Origin: Desulfobulbaceae bacterium
GTDB taxonomy: Bacteria > Desulfobacterota > Desulfobulbia > Desulfobulbales > Desulfobulbaceae
DNA: 64,000 bases
Direction of reading: 5' to 3'
Assembly: GCA_012744275.1 (NCBI GenBank)
Contig: JAAYIE010000084.1
Location: forward strand, 24,344 to 88,343
In this document: piece by piece, positions 8,895-18,139 of the stretch
Numbering within the stretch: the first letter of the stretch is position 1
Layout of the letters: the number at the start of each line of letters is the position of its first letter
Position numbers and translations under genes: made by a program
The notes under the pieces: model-generated
The model's database searches: none
Seen by the model: the letters and a program-made list of their open reading frames with translations, nothing else
Told to the model about the DNA's origin: nothing

Positions 8895-8927
8895 GCCACA
8901 CAGCCATAATGACTGTGTGGCTTTTTT
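8895..8927 (+). terminator. Rho-independent terminator of the repeat-protein gene
   Basis: A 9-bp stem GCCACACAG/CTGTGTGGC with a 9-nt loop is followed by six T residues, 38 bp after the stop codon at 8857. Classic intrinsic terminator form. Confidence 0.88.
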
Positions 8928-9064
8928 GGTGGGAACAAGCTGCAAGGGAAGCGACTGCTTAAACGGCCCTGCGCACGCGCTTTATGAGCTGGTGCACGTG
9001 ATACTTCCGTGATACCTTTCAAGAAGGCCTTAAAAGACAAGTGACTGGTAATGTTGGGAAATGC

Positions 9065-9142
<78 letters not shown>

Positions 9143-9322
9143 AAACGTGGCTCCGGCCCTAACACACAGGCCGGATACAAAAAAATTCTTGTTACCATTG
9201 TAGCTGTCCCGTATATACCGTTCTCTTTTGTTCGTCAACATATTCCGGCAAACTCGGCTTGGGCTCTGCTCCGGTGAAGCATGGGCAGCAGGCGGTTTTT
9301 GTCGTGCATTCAAGGAAGTAGC

Positions 9323-10075
9323 ATGCGGCGTTTCTATCTTTCCCCCGAATTTCTTCCCGTACCCGGGCAGAGCACGATTGATCTTGTGGGCGAACAGGCC
9401 CGTCACTTGGCCCAAGTGCTGCGTCTGGGTAAAGGAGAAGAGGTCGAGTTTTTTGACGGCCTTGGCCAGATTTTAACTGTCCGCCTTCTGGCAGTGGAGC
9501 CGGGTCGCATTAGCACGCGTGTTGTGTCGCGCCGCCGGGAGGCAGTTGCTGCCCATCCTCAGCTGGTCCTTGTCCAGGCTTTACTCAAGGGCAATAAGAT
9601 GGATTTGTTAGTGCAGAAGGCTAACGAACTTGGAGTGCAGGCGCTGCTGCCGCTGGTGAGCAGGTTCTGCGAAAAACGGAGCAGCAGCGAGGCTGCGGCT
9701 GCCCGTTGGCAGCGCATTGTTATCGAATCTTGCAAGCAGTGTCAACGGGCTGTACCCATGCAGATTGGGTCAGTACAGCCGCCACTACTCCTGGGTGAAA
9801 CGGACTTTTCCTGGGCAGGCTTGCGCCTGGTGGCCTGGGAGGACGAAAGGAAAGCAGATTTGCCCTTGAATGCACTCAAAGAGAACACCGGGCCGATCTG
9901 CCTGCTCATTGGACCAGAGGGTGGGCTGCATACAGATGAGCTGTCCTGGCTGCAGCAGCAGGATTTTCATGCCTTTTCCCTGGGGCCGCGTATTCTCAGG
10001 GCTGAGACCGCCGCCATTGCCGCCGTAGCCATTGTTCAGTACCTTTCAGGTGCGCTGCGGCCACAAATATGCTAG
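9323..10075 (+). CDS. rsmE: 16S rRNA m3U1498 methyltransferase
   Basis: 250 residues from ATG 9323, chosen because AAGGAAG lies just upstream and RsmE proteins open MRRFY. The N-terminal PUA-like domain covers residues 1-70. The SPOUT domain follows, with ALLKGNKMDLLVQKANELGV, a CKQCQRA segment and the knot motif LLIGPEGGLHTDEL plus LGPRILRAETAAIAA at the C-terminus. It methylates U1498 in 16S rRNA using SAM. It stands alone, between the tRNA and dtd, separated from dtd by a repeat copy. Confidence 0.95.
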   Translation: MRRFYLSPEFLPVPGQSTIDLVGEQARHLAQVLRLGKGEEVEFFDGLGQILTVRLLAVEPGRISTRVVSRRREAVAAHPQLVLVQALLKGNKMDLLVQKANELGVQALLPLVSRFCEKRSSSEAAAARWQRIVIESCKQCQRAVPMQIGSVQPPLLLGETDFSWAGLRLVAWEDERKADLPLNALKENTGPICLLIGPEGGLHTDELSWLQQQDFHAFSLGPRILRAETAAIAAVAIVQYLSGALRPQIC

Positions 10076-10085
10076 AGCCTTACAT

Positions 10086-10206
10086 CCAATTCCATATTGA
10101 AGCGCTCCCTGCGTGGCATCGGGCTAATGCTCCGCGATGCATGTGATTATGCGTCTACATCGCATGTACCTTGCCTCCTAAGCACCTTTGATCTGGAATC
10201 GAAATT
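10086..10206 (-). repeat. Dispersed inverted-end repeat, long copy 4
   Basis: Minus-strand copy between rsmE and dtd. Ends are GATTCCAGATCAAAGGTGCTT and GAGCGCTTCAATATGGAATTGG, the clearest inverted pair of the family. The core is more diverged (GATGTAGACGCATAATCACATG) and contains its own small dyads. Confidence 0.72.
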
Positions 10207-10305
10207 GCTGAGTGGGTGAGTTTATCTTCTGTGCTCGGCTGATATTTCCCGAACATGGTCGCCATATAATTTCCCATAATTATTTAATTTTCAAAAAATA
10301 GAACA

Positions 10306-10755
10306 ATGCGGGCAGTGGTACAGCGGGTGAGTCAGGCGCAAGTGATGGTGGATGCCCTTCCCACTGGCAGCATTGCGCACGGTCTGGTGGTACTTCTGGG
10401 CGTGCATGCACGGGATACAGAGGCAGATGTCACCTGGATGGTGGACAAAGTTTTGCATCTGCGTATTTTCTCTGATGATCAGGGTCTGATGAACCGCTCG
10501 CTTCTGGATACGGGTGGTGCGCTTTTAGTGGTTTCACAGTTCACCCTTTTGGGTGATTGTCGCAAGGGGCGCCGGCCATCCTGGCACGATGCCGCACCAC
10601 CGGATAAGGCCAAGGCCCTGTACGGTATTTTTTTAGAGCAATGCCGCCAACGGCAGGTTCCGCTGGCCAGCGGTGTCTTCCAGGCCATGATGCAGCTGAG
10701 CTTGTGCAACGACGGCCCGGTGACCATACTGCTCGATTCCCACAAAACCTTTTAA
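10306..10755 (+). CDS. dtd: D-aminoacyl-tRNA deacylase
   Basis: 149 residues, the family length. It starts MRAVVQRVSQAQV, has the catalytic SQFTL(L)GDCRKGRRPS region (Thr/Ser motif near residue 80) and ends with the NDGPVTILLDS motif (GP dipeptide near 140) that enforces chiral selection. DTD removes D-amino acids and glycine wrongly attached to tRNA in the cytoplasm. The next gene starts 15 bp after its stop, so the two are probably co-transcribed. The ribosome site is weak. Confidence 0.95.
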   Translation: MRAVVQRVSQAQVMVDALPTGSIAHGLVVLLGVHARDTEADVTWMVDKVLHLRIFSDDQGLMNRSLLDTGGALLVVSQFTLLGDCRKGRRPSWHDAAPPDKAKALYGIFLEQCRQRQVPLASGVFQAMMQLSLCNDGPVTILLDSHKTF

Positions 10756-10770
10756 CTTCCTCTGCTCTTT

Positions 10771-13707
10771 ATGAACGATTTGCCCCTTGGCTCGATCTGC
10801 CACGGTTTTCGCCTGGATGAGCGCGCCCATCTTACCGAAATACAATCCACCGTATTTTTGCTGACCCACACGGTTCTTGGCTGCAAAGCCCTGGCGATTA
10901 AAAATACTGACAGCAACAAAACCTTTTGCCTCTCCTTCCGGACTATTCCCCAGGATTCCACCGGTGTGGCACATATTTTAGAACATGCCGTCCTCATGGG
11001 TTCGAAAAAATATCCGGTACGGGATGTGTTTGGCGAAATTCACAAGGGCAGTTTGCTGACTTTTTTAAACGCCATGACCGGGCCGGACAGCACGTATTAC
11101 CCCTTTGCCACCCGCAACCTGCGTGAATATTTTAACATCATGGATGTGTACTGCGATGTCTGCTTTCAACCGTTGCTTTTGCCCAGTACCTTTGCCCAGG
11201 AAGGGTGGCATTTGCACTTGGAGGACGAGAGCGCGGGTGTGCAGTTCATGGGTGTGGTCTTCAACGAGATGAAGGGCGCCTATGCCGACCCCTTGCGCAG
11301 TCTGGTGCACAATGTGTACAAGGGGCTCATGCCGGGATCCACCTACGCGCACGAATCCGGCGGTGACCCGCGTGTCATACCTGACCTCAGCTTTGAGCAG
11401 TTCTGCGCCTTCCATCGCGCCCATTACCATCCCTCCAACAGTACGCTGTTTTTTTATGGTGATGCACCACTGGAAGAGGAACTGGCCTATGTGCAGGACC
11501 ATTTTCTTTCCCGCTACGATCACCCCGCAGCACCGGCCAAGGTTGTGGAAGGTGAGCTGCCATCCATACCCCATACCCTGCACGACCACTATCCGGTACA
11601 GGCGGACAGCGATACCAGCGGTAAAACCTTTATTGCTGCGGCCTCTGCAGTGGGCACGGTGCAGGAGCGGGAGAACAGCCTTGCCTTTGAAATTATTGCC
11701 AATATCCTCTTCAATTCCGATGCATCACCGTTGAAAGCAGCCATCGTCAGCGCTGGACTGGGCAAGGATTTCGGGGGGCTGTGCATGGCAGGCTCAAGCT
11801 TTCGCATTGTGATGCTCACCTACCTGATTGGTTCCGATCCGGACAAGGCTGAGGCCTTTTTTGCCCTGTACCGGCAAACTCTGGCCAACATTGCCGCTCA
11901 GGGGCTTGAGCATGAACTGGTACTGTCTGAGCTGAACACCTTTGAGTTCAAGGTGCGGGAAGAAATGAATAAGCCGCAGCGGGGTCTGCAGCTTATCATG
12001 CGCGTGCAGACGGCCATGAAGCACGGTATCTCGCCCTTTGAGGCTTTGTGTGTGGATGAGCTGCTGGCGCAGGTGCGGCACAAGGCTTTGAACGAACGTT
12101 GGTTTGAAAGCTTGATCCATACGCATCTTTTGGATAACCCGGCTAGCGTGCAGGTGATTCTTGAGCCGGATCCAAGCGGGATGGAGGCCAGTCAAAAAGA
12201 AGAGCAGCACCGGCTTGACAGCCTTGAGCAAGCGCTGAGCACAGAGGGGCGCAAACAGTTGGTGCAGAAAACTCTGCAGCTGATGGAGTTGCAGGCCACC
12301 CCACCAACTGATGCGGAACTGGCCTGCCTGCCACGCCTGTCCCTGGGCGAAATGGAGGCCAGACCGAGGCTGCACAGCGTTCGCGTGGCGGAACTTGCAG
12401 GCAGACCCTTTCTTGTGAACGAACTGGCTGCCAGCGGGGTCGTGTATGTTGACATTGGTTTGGACTGCTCGGCCCTTACCAGTGAGGATTTGCTGTATCT
12501 TGATTTGTTCGGCACCATTATTACTGAAATCGGTACTAGTACAAAGAACTATATGCAGTTCGCTAAGGAAGCGAGCCTGTACACCGGCGACTTCACCCAT
12601 TCTTTCCATGTTTATACTAAGGCTGATTCGCCAGACGCGGGTAGTGGCGTGGTACAGCCCGTGTTGTGGCTGCATGTGAAAGCTCTTGCCGCCTACCTGC
12701 CGCAGGCCATGGATTTGGTGGCAGAATTGCTTGCTGATGTGGATTTTTCAGACCGCCGCCGCATTGAGGAAATTGTCCGGCGGGAGTTTGCCTGGGCCGA
12801 ACATAACGCCCAAAGCGAAGGATACGGCCTGGCCAGCCTGCGTGCCTTTTCGCTTTTGAGTCTACCCGGTCAATATCGCGAATCTGTGCAGGGTATAAGC
12901 GCCTACCAGCAGTTGAAACAGCTGGCGGAAAATTATAGTATCCTGGAAGAGGAGTTTCTAACGGCCCTGCTCCGCATCCGTTCGGCGCTGTTCCGCCGGC
13001 CGGGGCTGACCTGTGCCATTACCGCGGATGCTGCAGAAATCGAGCGCTTTTCCGCATTAGGCATAGAGGTGTTTCAGAGCCTGCATCCGGAAGCGGCTCC
13101 GGCACAAAAGCCGCAATTCACTACTTTCCCGGCCACTCATGCCTTCACTACCGCCGCTGAAGTCGTCTACAATGTGCAGACCTGTAGGCTCTTCACTGAT
13201 ACCGCAAAGTATAGCGGTGATTTTGAGGTGTTGAAAACCTGGCTTTCCCGCGATTATCTCTGGAACACGGTGCGGCAGATGGGCGGTGCCTATGGCTGCT
13301 TCACCCAGTTTAATCATATTACCGGCGATTTCGGCCTTGTGAGCTACCGTGACCCTCAGGTGGCAAAAACCTACAGCGCCTATGCGGATTTGCCGCAGGT
13401 GGTTGCCAAACTGGATTTGTCCCCGACCGTACTTGAACAGGTGATCATCGGCGCCTACAGCAGCGTCAATCCGCATCAGGGCCCGGCGGCTAAGGGGGCG
13501 TTGGCTCGGGATCAGTATCTGTCCGGTGTTACGGTTGATTTTCTACAGAAGCGGGTAGAATCCATCTTGAATGCAAACATGGCGGGCTTGCGTCGCTACG
13601 CCGAGTTGTTTGCTCCACTTGCAAAGGACCCAGTGCGGGTGAGTGTGGGGAATGGGGATAAAATCAGCAGGGATGCGTCCTTGTTTGCCCGCATTGATGC
13701 CCTATGA
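10771..13707 (+). CDS. M16C metallopeptidase (presequence-protease family)
   Basis: 978 residues, matching PreP/falcilysin-type M16C enzymes that fold as one closed chamber. The inverted zinc motif HILEHAVLMGS (HxxEH) is near residue 67, with a downstream glutamate in the FNEMKGAYADP segment near 170. The C-terminal half carries the partner domain, including the R/Y-type motif WNTVRQMGGAYG near 830. It degrades short unstructured peptides. It is translated close behind dtd. There is no signal peptide, so it should act in the cytoplasm. Confidence 0.93.
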   Translation: MNDLPLGSICHGFRLDERAHLTEIQSTVFLLTHTVLGCKALAIKNTDSNKTFCLSFRTIPQDSTGVAHILEHAVLMGSKKYPVRDVFGEIHKGSLLTFLNAMTGPDSTYYPFATRNLREYFNIMDVYCDVCFQPLLLPSTFAQEGWHLHLEDESAGVQFMGVVFNEMKGAYADPLRSLVHNVYKGLMPGSTYAHESGGDPRVIPDLSFEQFCAFHRAHYHPSNSTLFFYGDAPLEEELAYVQDHFLSRYDHPAAPAKVVEGELPSIPHTLHDHYPVQADSDTSGKTFIAAASAVGTVQERENSLAFEIIANILFNSDASPLKAAIVSAGLGKDFGGLCMAGSSFRIVMLTYLIGSDPDKAEAFFALYRQTLANIAAQGLEHELVLSELNTFEFKVREEMNKPQRGLQLIMRVQTAMKHGISPFEALCVDELLAQVRHKALNERWFESLIHTHLLDNPASVQVILEPDPSGMEASQKEEQHRLDSLEQALSTEGRKQLVQKTLQLMELQATPPTDAELACLPRLSLGEMEARPRLHSVRVAELAGRPFLVNELAASGVVYVDIGLDCSALTSEDLLYLDLFGTIITEIGTSTKNYMQFAKEASLYTGDFTHSFHVYTKADSPDAGSGVVQPVLWLHVKALAAYLPQAMDLVAELLADVDFSDRRRIEEIVRREFAWAEHNAQSEGYGLASLRAFSLLSLPGQYRESVQGISAYQQLKQLAENYSILEEEFLTALLRIRSALFRRPGLTCAITADAAEIERFSALGIEVFQSLHPEAAPAQKPQFTTFPATHAFTTAAEVVYNVQTCRLFTDTAKYSGDFEVLKTWLSRDYLWNTVRQMGGAYGCFTQFNHITGDFGLVSYRDPQVAKTYSAYADLPQVVAKLDLSPTVLEQVIIGAYSSVNPHQGPAAKGALARDQYLSGVTVDFLQKRVESILNANMAGLRRYAELFAPLAKDPVRVSVGNGDKISRDASLFARIDAL

Positions 13708-13708
13708 T

Positions 13709-13834
13709 TACCGGCTCCAGATTCAAGATGTTCTCAAGGGGGCGAGGGCAATGCAACGCAAACGTACATGCAGGTACTTCGAGGATCTTTTCCCGAACCC
13801 GGCACCGGAGAGCGCTTTAATATGGAATTAGAAT
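13709..13834 (+). repeat. Dispersed inverted-end repeat, long copy 5
   Basis: Fills the gap between the peptidase stop (13707) and the convergent DUF1992 stop (13839). Left end GGCTCCAGATTCAAGATG, core ATGCAACGCAAACGTACATG, right end GAGAGCGCTTTAATATGGAA. It shares GTTCTCAAGGGGGC with copy 1. Confidence 0.75.
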
Positions 13835-13838
13835 GGGC

Positions 13839-14225
13839 TTACCTTGCCGACTTACTGAGCTGCTCTACAACCCTGGTAAAGTAGGGGCTCTCATCACTCA
13901 GGTGTATATTGCGGCCGAGGCAAGCTTCCATTTTGGTGCGCAACAGACTGATGCGACGGAGGTGGCGCAGTTTTTCTTGTTCATCGGCCGCATGCGCAAG
14001 CAGGTCTCGAGTGTGTAGAATTTCCTTGTGCAGGACCAGTTCTTCCGGGATATAGCCTGCATTTTTTAGTACTCTGTAGGCCATGCGCAAATCCGGCGCT
14101 ACCCTGGCAAGGTTATCGTCTTGGGGCAGGGGCTTGTCTTTCCAGTGACTCAGATCGGGCAGGGCGCCTTCTTCAATGGCCTGCTGTATCTTTCTCTCAG
14201 CAATGGTTTGGATGATGCCGATCAC
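13839..14225 (-). CDS. DUF1992 protein (DnaJ-C28 conserved-domain family)
   Basis: 128 residues from a GTG at 14225 preceded by AGGAG; the 298-aa track ORF is an upstream over-extension. It is a close match to the DnaJ subfamily C member 28 conserved domain: IAERKIQQAIEEGALPDL near residue 10, then the DLRMAYRVLKNAGYIPEEL block, followed by a coiled region of charged helix. In bacteria this domain stands alone without a J domain. Its role is not established. It is divergent from the exported protein gene at 14334, sharing a ~110-bp promoter region. Confidence 0.88.
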   Translation of the reverse strand: MIGIIQTIAERKIQQAIEEGALPDLSHWKDKPLPQDDNLARVAPDLRMAYRVLKNAGYIPEELVLHKEILHTRDLLAHAADEQEKLRHLRRISLLRTKMEACLGRNIHLSDESPYFTRVVEQLSKSAR

Positions 14226-14333
14226 CGGTTCTCCTGTACAGATGGAGGTGAAACTTGTTTTGCGCCAAAAGTATGCATACTGTATACCTGATGTTTGGGC
14301 AACTCTGTTTTTTCTATGGGGTGGAGTAGTGCC

Positions 14334-15170
14334 ATGCAGGTTGGATTGATTGTACCGGTTCTGGTTGTTTCCCTGGCCATGGGAAGTATCAGTTCTGTTG
14401 TTCGTGCCGATGAGGGCCTGCCCTGGGAGCATCGCACCCCCTTTCGTGAGGGTGCGATCCATTATGAAATGAGCGGCACCCAGCAAGGCACGGAAATTTT
14501 GTATATCAAGGATTTTGGCCGTTTTCGTGTCAAACAGAGCCAGTCCACCATGAATGTGCTTGGTCGAACGATAAACGCCAGAACTCGCGAAGTGACCACC
14601 CCCGAATGGGTCTTTCGCTATGATCTCAATGAGCGTTGGGGTGAAAAAAATTCCAATCCTGCACGGCTGTACCAGCAGGAATACGAACAACTCAGCCAGG
14701 GTGAGCAAAAGGTTTTTGCCGCCAATGCCGCCCAAATCGGGCCATCACTTTTTGAAAATGCGGGTTCTATCGTACGGAGCCGAAGCGGCAACATGCTGGG
14801 GTTTATCTGTGATCAGGTTTCTTTTGGCGGTTTTTCCTCGTCCTGCCTGCTGCACGACACCGATATCCCGCTTAAAGTAGAAGCCAGGGTCATGGGGGCA
14901 ATCAACCAGCTTAAGGCGGTGCGTATCGATCTGGTAAGTCCTGTGCCGGAGGAACTTTTTGTTCCGCTTACCGACATCCACACGGCAGTGAACGAGGAGG
15001 CCGAGGCCATGCTGCGCCAGGCCATCCACCAGGCCGTACAGGTCTTAAAACAGCCGGATGGTATCAGTACCCTGCAGAAGCAGGCCAGGCAGTTCCTGCC
15101 CCGGGAAGATGAGGAGGCAGTACCTGAACAGAGAGTACCCACGAGGCTGCTGCGGAGGACTGTCCGGTAA
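14334..15170 (+). CDS. Exported protein of unknown function
   Basis: 278 residues from ATG 14334, which has GGAG at the right distance; the track start at 14295 is TTG without a site. A signal peptide covers about 1-26 (cleaved after VVRA). The mature part starts with a region reminiscent of outer-membrane carrier-like beta folds (EGAIHYEMSGTQQGTEILYI). It continues with a cysteine pair region (FICDQVSF, SSSCLLHD) and ends in a helical segment (residues ~205-260). I do not recognise the family. It stands between DUF1992 and the KamA-type gene. Confidence 0.7.
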   Translation: MQVGLIVPVLVVSLAMGSISSVVRADEGLPWEHRTPFREGAIHYEMSGTQQGTEILYIKDFGRFRVKQSQSTMNVLGRTINARTREVTTPEWVFRYDLNERWGEKNSNPARLYQQEYEQLSQGEQKVFAANAAQIGPSLFENAGSIVRSRSGNMLGFICDQVSFGGFSSSCLLHDTDIPLKVEARVMGAINQLKAVRIDLVSPVPEELFVPLTDIHTAVNEEAEAMLRQAIHQAVQVLKQPDGISTLQKQARQFLPREDEEAVPEQRVPTRLLRRTVR

Positions 15171-15505
15171 AGAGTATAAGTCGGAGCCTGTCAACTTGCA
15201 CTGGCCCGGAACAGCGTCTCTCCTCCTGCTGCACTGCCTCCTACCCTGCCGATTTGTAGCCCGACCTGCTTCCGTAATCTGAGCCTAAACGTTCAGGCGG
15301 GAATAACCTGATATTCCCCACGCAAAACGAATTAAGTCCTGCAGTTCTCCGAGTTGTCCATCTGCCCTGGAAGAAACCGAATATCAGCGGCAGACAGACC
15401 GTAGCAGTCTTATCTTATTTCTATGGCAACGCATATAACTTGCCGATATATCGATATAATTAATGCGGACGATTGCCTTGTCCCTTCTGTGAGAGGAATT
15501 GATTT
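15171..15505. other. 335-bp intergenic region upstream of the KamA-type gene
   Basis: No gene, repeat copy or strong hairpin seen. The last 90 bases are AT-rich and include TATAAT at 15455, a possible -10 box, but no convincing -35 at proper spacing. It presumably holds the promoter of the radical SAM gene. Confidence 0.4.
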
Positions 15506-17302
15506 ATGCATACAGGTACAGAATTTACAGCACAAGCCCTGAAGAGAAAAGTTCCGGAGATATTCACTATTGCCGGACAGGCGGCCACCCAGGAAGGTTT
15601 TATGGAAGGCCTGTCTAGATATATTCACCGACAAGCTTATGAAACCTGCGATACCTATGGCCAGCATTCCGAACAGCAAATAGTCAGGGTGCGGGATTGC
15701 GCAAGCGTGCTCACACGGATGCTGAACCGCAGGGCCGAAGACAGGGCCGGCTTTTCCCTGACGCAGGCACTCTGGGATCTGGCCTGCGGCAAGGAGCGAC
15801 CAGACCTGACACCCGCTTTTTATGCGGAAATCATCTATTTGTTTCTAGGGGTGGCGGGGAGAGAAACAGTGCGTTCTGGATTGACTGATAGCAGCATTCC
15901 TGCTTCCCTGGAGGGGCGTGCCGCCGCAGTGGAGCGTTCAAAACAGCTCGATCTGTTAGCCGAGGCAGCAAAAAGCAGCATGTCAAAGTATGAAACCGGT
16001 CTGGCCGATGCGGCAATACAGCGCCGTGCCCTGAGGCGGGAGAAAATTCTTTCGTACTTCAAGGCATCACCCCACGACTGGGATAACTGGCAATGGCATA
16101 TAGCGCACATCATACGGGACAGGAGTGTGCTGGAGCAAATTTTGCCCCTGTCGCAGGATGAAAAAAAGTCCATTGACCATGCAAAATCCCAAAGATTGCC
16201 CTTTGGGATTACGCCCTACTATCTGTCCCTGATGGATGAAGAGCCGGATACGGGTCGAGACCGCGCTATCCGTTCGCAGGTGATACCGCCGCTCAGCTAT
16301 ACCAAACTCATGGATAGGGCCTTGCATAGTGAAGATACCTGCCTCGACTTTATGCGCGAAAGCGATACTTCGCCGGTAGACTTGGTGACCCGGCGCTATC
16401 CGGGGATATGCATTCTGAAACCCTTGAATACCTGTCCGCAGATCTGTGTGTATTGCCAGCGTAATTGGGAGATTGAAGATGCTATGGCCCCGGGTTCCAT
16501 TGCTTCGAAGGACAAGCTCGAAGCCGCCCTTGCTTGGATCGCCGAGCATCCATCCATTCATGAAGTGCTGGTCACCGGTGGTGACCCGCTTGCCATTCCC
16601 GATGTGCCGCTCAAAAGAATTCTCGATGGGGTGGCAGCCATTCCAAGTATAGAACGCATCCGTATAGGCTCCAGAACCCTGCTCACTGTACCCATGCGTT
16701 TCAGCGATGATCTTGTAAACATGCTCGCCTCCTACCGGGTTCCCGGAAAACGCCAGGTAGCCTTGGTTACTCATGTGCAGCATGCCTACGAATTGACGCC
16801 CGAAACTCTCAATGCCGTTGAAAAATTGCGCAGGAAAGGTATCTCTGTTTTTAACCAGCACGTCTATACCTTTTTCAGTTCCCGCAGGTTTGAAGCAGCT
16901 TTTCTGCGCCGCCAACTGGCCCTGGTCGGCATTGATCCGTATTACACCTTCAACACCAAGGGTAAGGAAGAAACGCTGGAATACCGCGTGCCCATAGCCA
17001 GACTATTGCAGGAGCAGAAGGAGGAGGCTAGGCTTTTACCCGGCATTTCCCGGACAGATGAGGGGGTTTATAATGTGCCGGGAATGGGGAAGAACTATCT
17101 CAGGGCGCTGCAGCACAGGGACCTGATCGCCATTTTACCGGATGGTGCGCGTCTGTATGAGTTTCACTCTTGGGAAAAGTATATTTCCAGCGAGATCAGC
17201 ACCCATTTGAGTGCTGATGTACCCATTCTCGATTACCTGGAGCGATTACAGACCATCGGCGAAGATATATCCAACTACGAGAGCATCTGGTACTATTTTT
17301 AG
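15506..17302 (+). CDS. KamA-family radical SAM protein (lysine 2,3-aminomutase-like)
   Basis: 598 residues with a GAGAGGAA ribosome site. The radical SAM cysteine motif CPQICVYC is near residue 311, followed by GGDPLAIPD (SAM binding), the IGSRTLLTVPMR strand and a QHVYTFF segment. These match the lysine/glutamate 2,3-aminomutase group, which uses SAM, a [4Fe-4S] cluster and PLP to move an amino group. The N-terminal extension of some 230 residues makes it much longer than classical LAM (~416). It contains no motif I recognise. The substrate is not predictable. Not in an operon. Confidence 0.88.
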   Translation: MHTGTEFTAQALKRKVPEIFTIAGQAATQEGFMEGLSRYIHRQAYETCDTYGQHSEQQIVRVRDCASVLTRMLNRRAEDRAGFSLTQALWDLACGKERPDLTPAFYAEIIYLFLGVAGRETVRSGLTDSSIPASLEGRAAAVERSKQLDLLAEAAKSSMSKYETGLADAAIQRRALRREKILSYFKASPHDWDNWQWHIAHIIRDRSVLEQILPLSQDEKKSIDHAKSQRLPFGITPYYLSLMDEEPDTGRDRAIRSQVIPPLSYTKLMDRALHSEDTCLDFMRESDTSPVDLVTRRYPGICILKPLNTCPQICVYCQRNWEIEDAMAPGSIASKDKLEAALAWIAEHPSIHEVLVTGGDPLAIPDVPLKRILDGVAAIPSIERIRIGSRTLLTVPMRFSDDLVNMLASYRVPGKRQVALVTHVQHAYELTPETLNAVEKLRRKGISVFNQHVYTFFSSRRFEAAFLRRQLALVGIDPYYTFNTKGKEETLEYRVPIARLLQEQKEEARLLPGISRTDEGVYNVPGMGKNYLRALQHRDLIAILPDGARLYEFHSWEKYISSEISTHLSADVPILDYLERLQTIGEDISNYESIWYYF

Positions 17303-17380
17303 GCTGTCTTAGGTAGGCTGTCCTGGATCCGTTTTTTTGCGTGATGACATCGGGCTCTGTCCAGAACTCGAAAAACAGGA

Positions 17381-17866
17381 TTATTTGGCAGATTGCGACT
17401 CTATCTGTTTCTTGATCTGCTGCATGAAGTCTGACTGCTCCAGGTCGGATACGCTTTTGGCAAATTCCAGCACTTTCCACACAAAAAAAGAATCAACACC
17501 TGTAATGGTTTCACCGCCCTGCAGGGTTTCTTGTTCTACCCCGCTCAACTCACCCAGGCTGCGCACGAGAATAGCGGGTCGTGTTTTGTTGCCCGGGTCG
17601 GTATCAATGTAGCAGGCCAGCGGCGGCTTTACGCCCGGCCATTTGTCGGCATCGATGTGTATACGAATAGCTACTTTGCCTTCCGTAAGGCTAATGCTGC
17701 TGACCCTGCCAATGGCAATACCGGACTGATACACCTTGTCGGCCTGGGCGATACCCTTGCCGTCGCCAAAGAGGACGATAAGTTCCTTGCCGGGTGGCTG
17801 GCAAGCTGCAAGTAAACCGCACAGCACCAGGATCAGGGCCAAAATTAGATTGTGTCGCGTTTTCAT
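17381..17866 (-). CDS. MCE/MlaD-domain lipoprotein
   Basis: 161 residues. The N-terminus has a lipoprotein signal with lipobox LLAAC (cysteine at ~22). The MCE-type core follows: VYQSGIAIGRVSSISLTEGKVAIRIHI, matching the MlaD motif V...G...G.V..I....G.V.V.i.i. A short helical tail ends the protein. MCE proteins bind lipids between membranes. This one is shorter than most and has no ABC partners next to it, so it may be a stand-alone periplasmic lipoprotein. Family call by motif pattern. Confidence 0.75.
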   Translation of the reverse strand: MKTRHNLILALILVLCGLLAACQPPGKELIVLFGDGKGIAQADKVYQSGIAIGRVSSISLTEGKVAIRIHIDADKWPGVKPPLACYIDTDPGNKTRPAILVRSLGELSGVEQETLQGGETITGVDSFFVWKVLEFAKSVSDLEQSDFMQQIKKQIESQSAK

Positions 17867-18139
17867 AGTTCGGTGCAGTGAAAAAATTATTTGTGTTGCA
17901 TCATCTCTGCAGTTCTAGATCCTTCTATAGCAAAATTGGTGATACTATCCAACAGGCAATACCGTGTGGCGTATCGGCATAGAAGCGCGTGGCTAATCCC
18001 AAGGTAAAAGAGCTGTCCATTGCCAGCTCTGCCAACAAAAGCCAAAGATTCAAGATGTTGGGGTTGTGAAGCTCCAAAGATCTTTGCTCAGCCTTTCGCT
18101 CGAAAAGGCTTGCGGGCGTGGGTTAGTATGCAGTTACAG

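Noticed and set aside
10771-16915. Long antisense ORFs such as 11794..12675 and 16067..16915
   Set aside because: They mirror well-conserved genes (M16C peptidase, KamA-type) and show no domains.
18046-18062. GATTCAAGATGTT match to the repeat family
   Set aside because: Only about 13 bases match and no inverted end is visible; too short to call.
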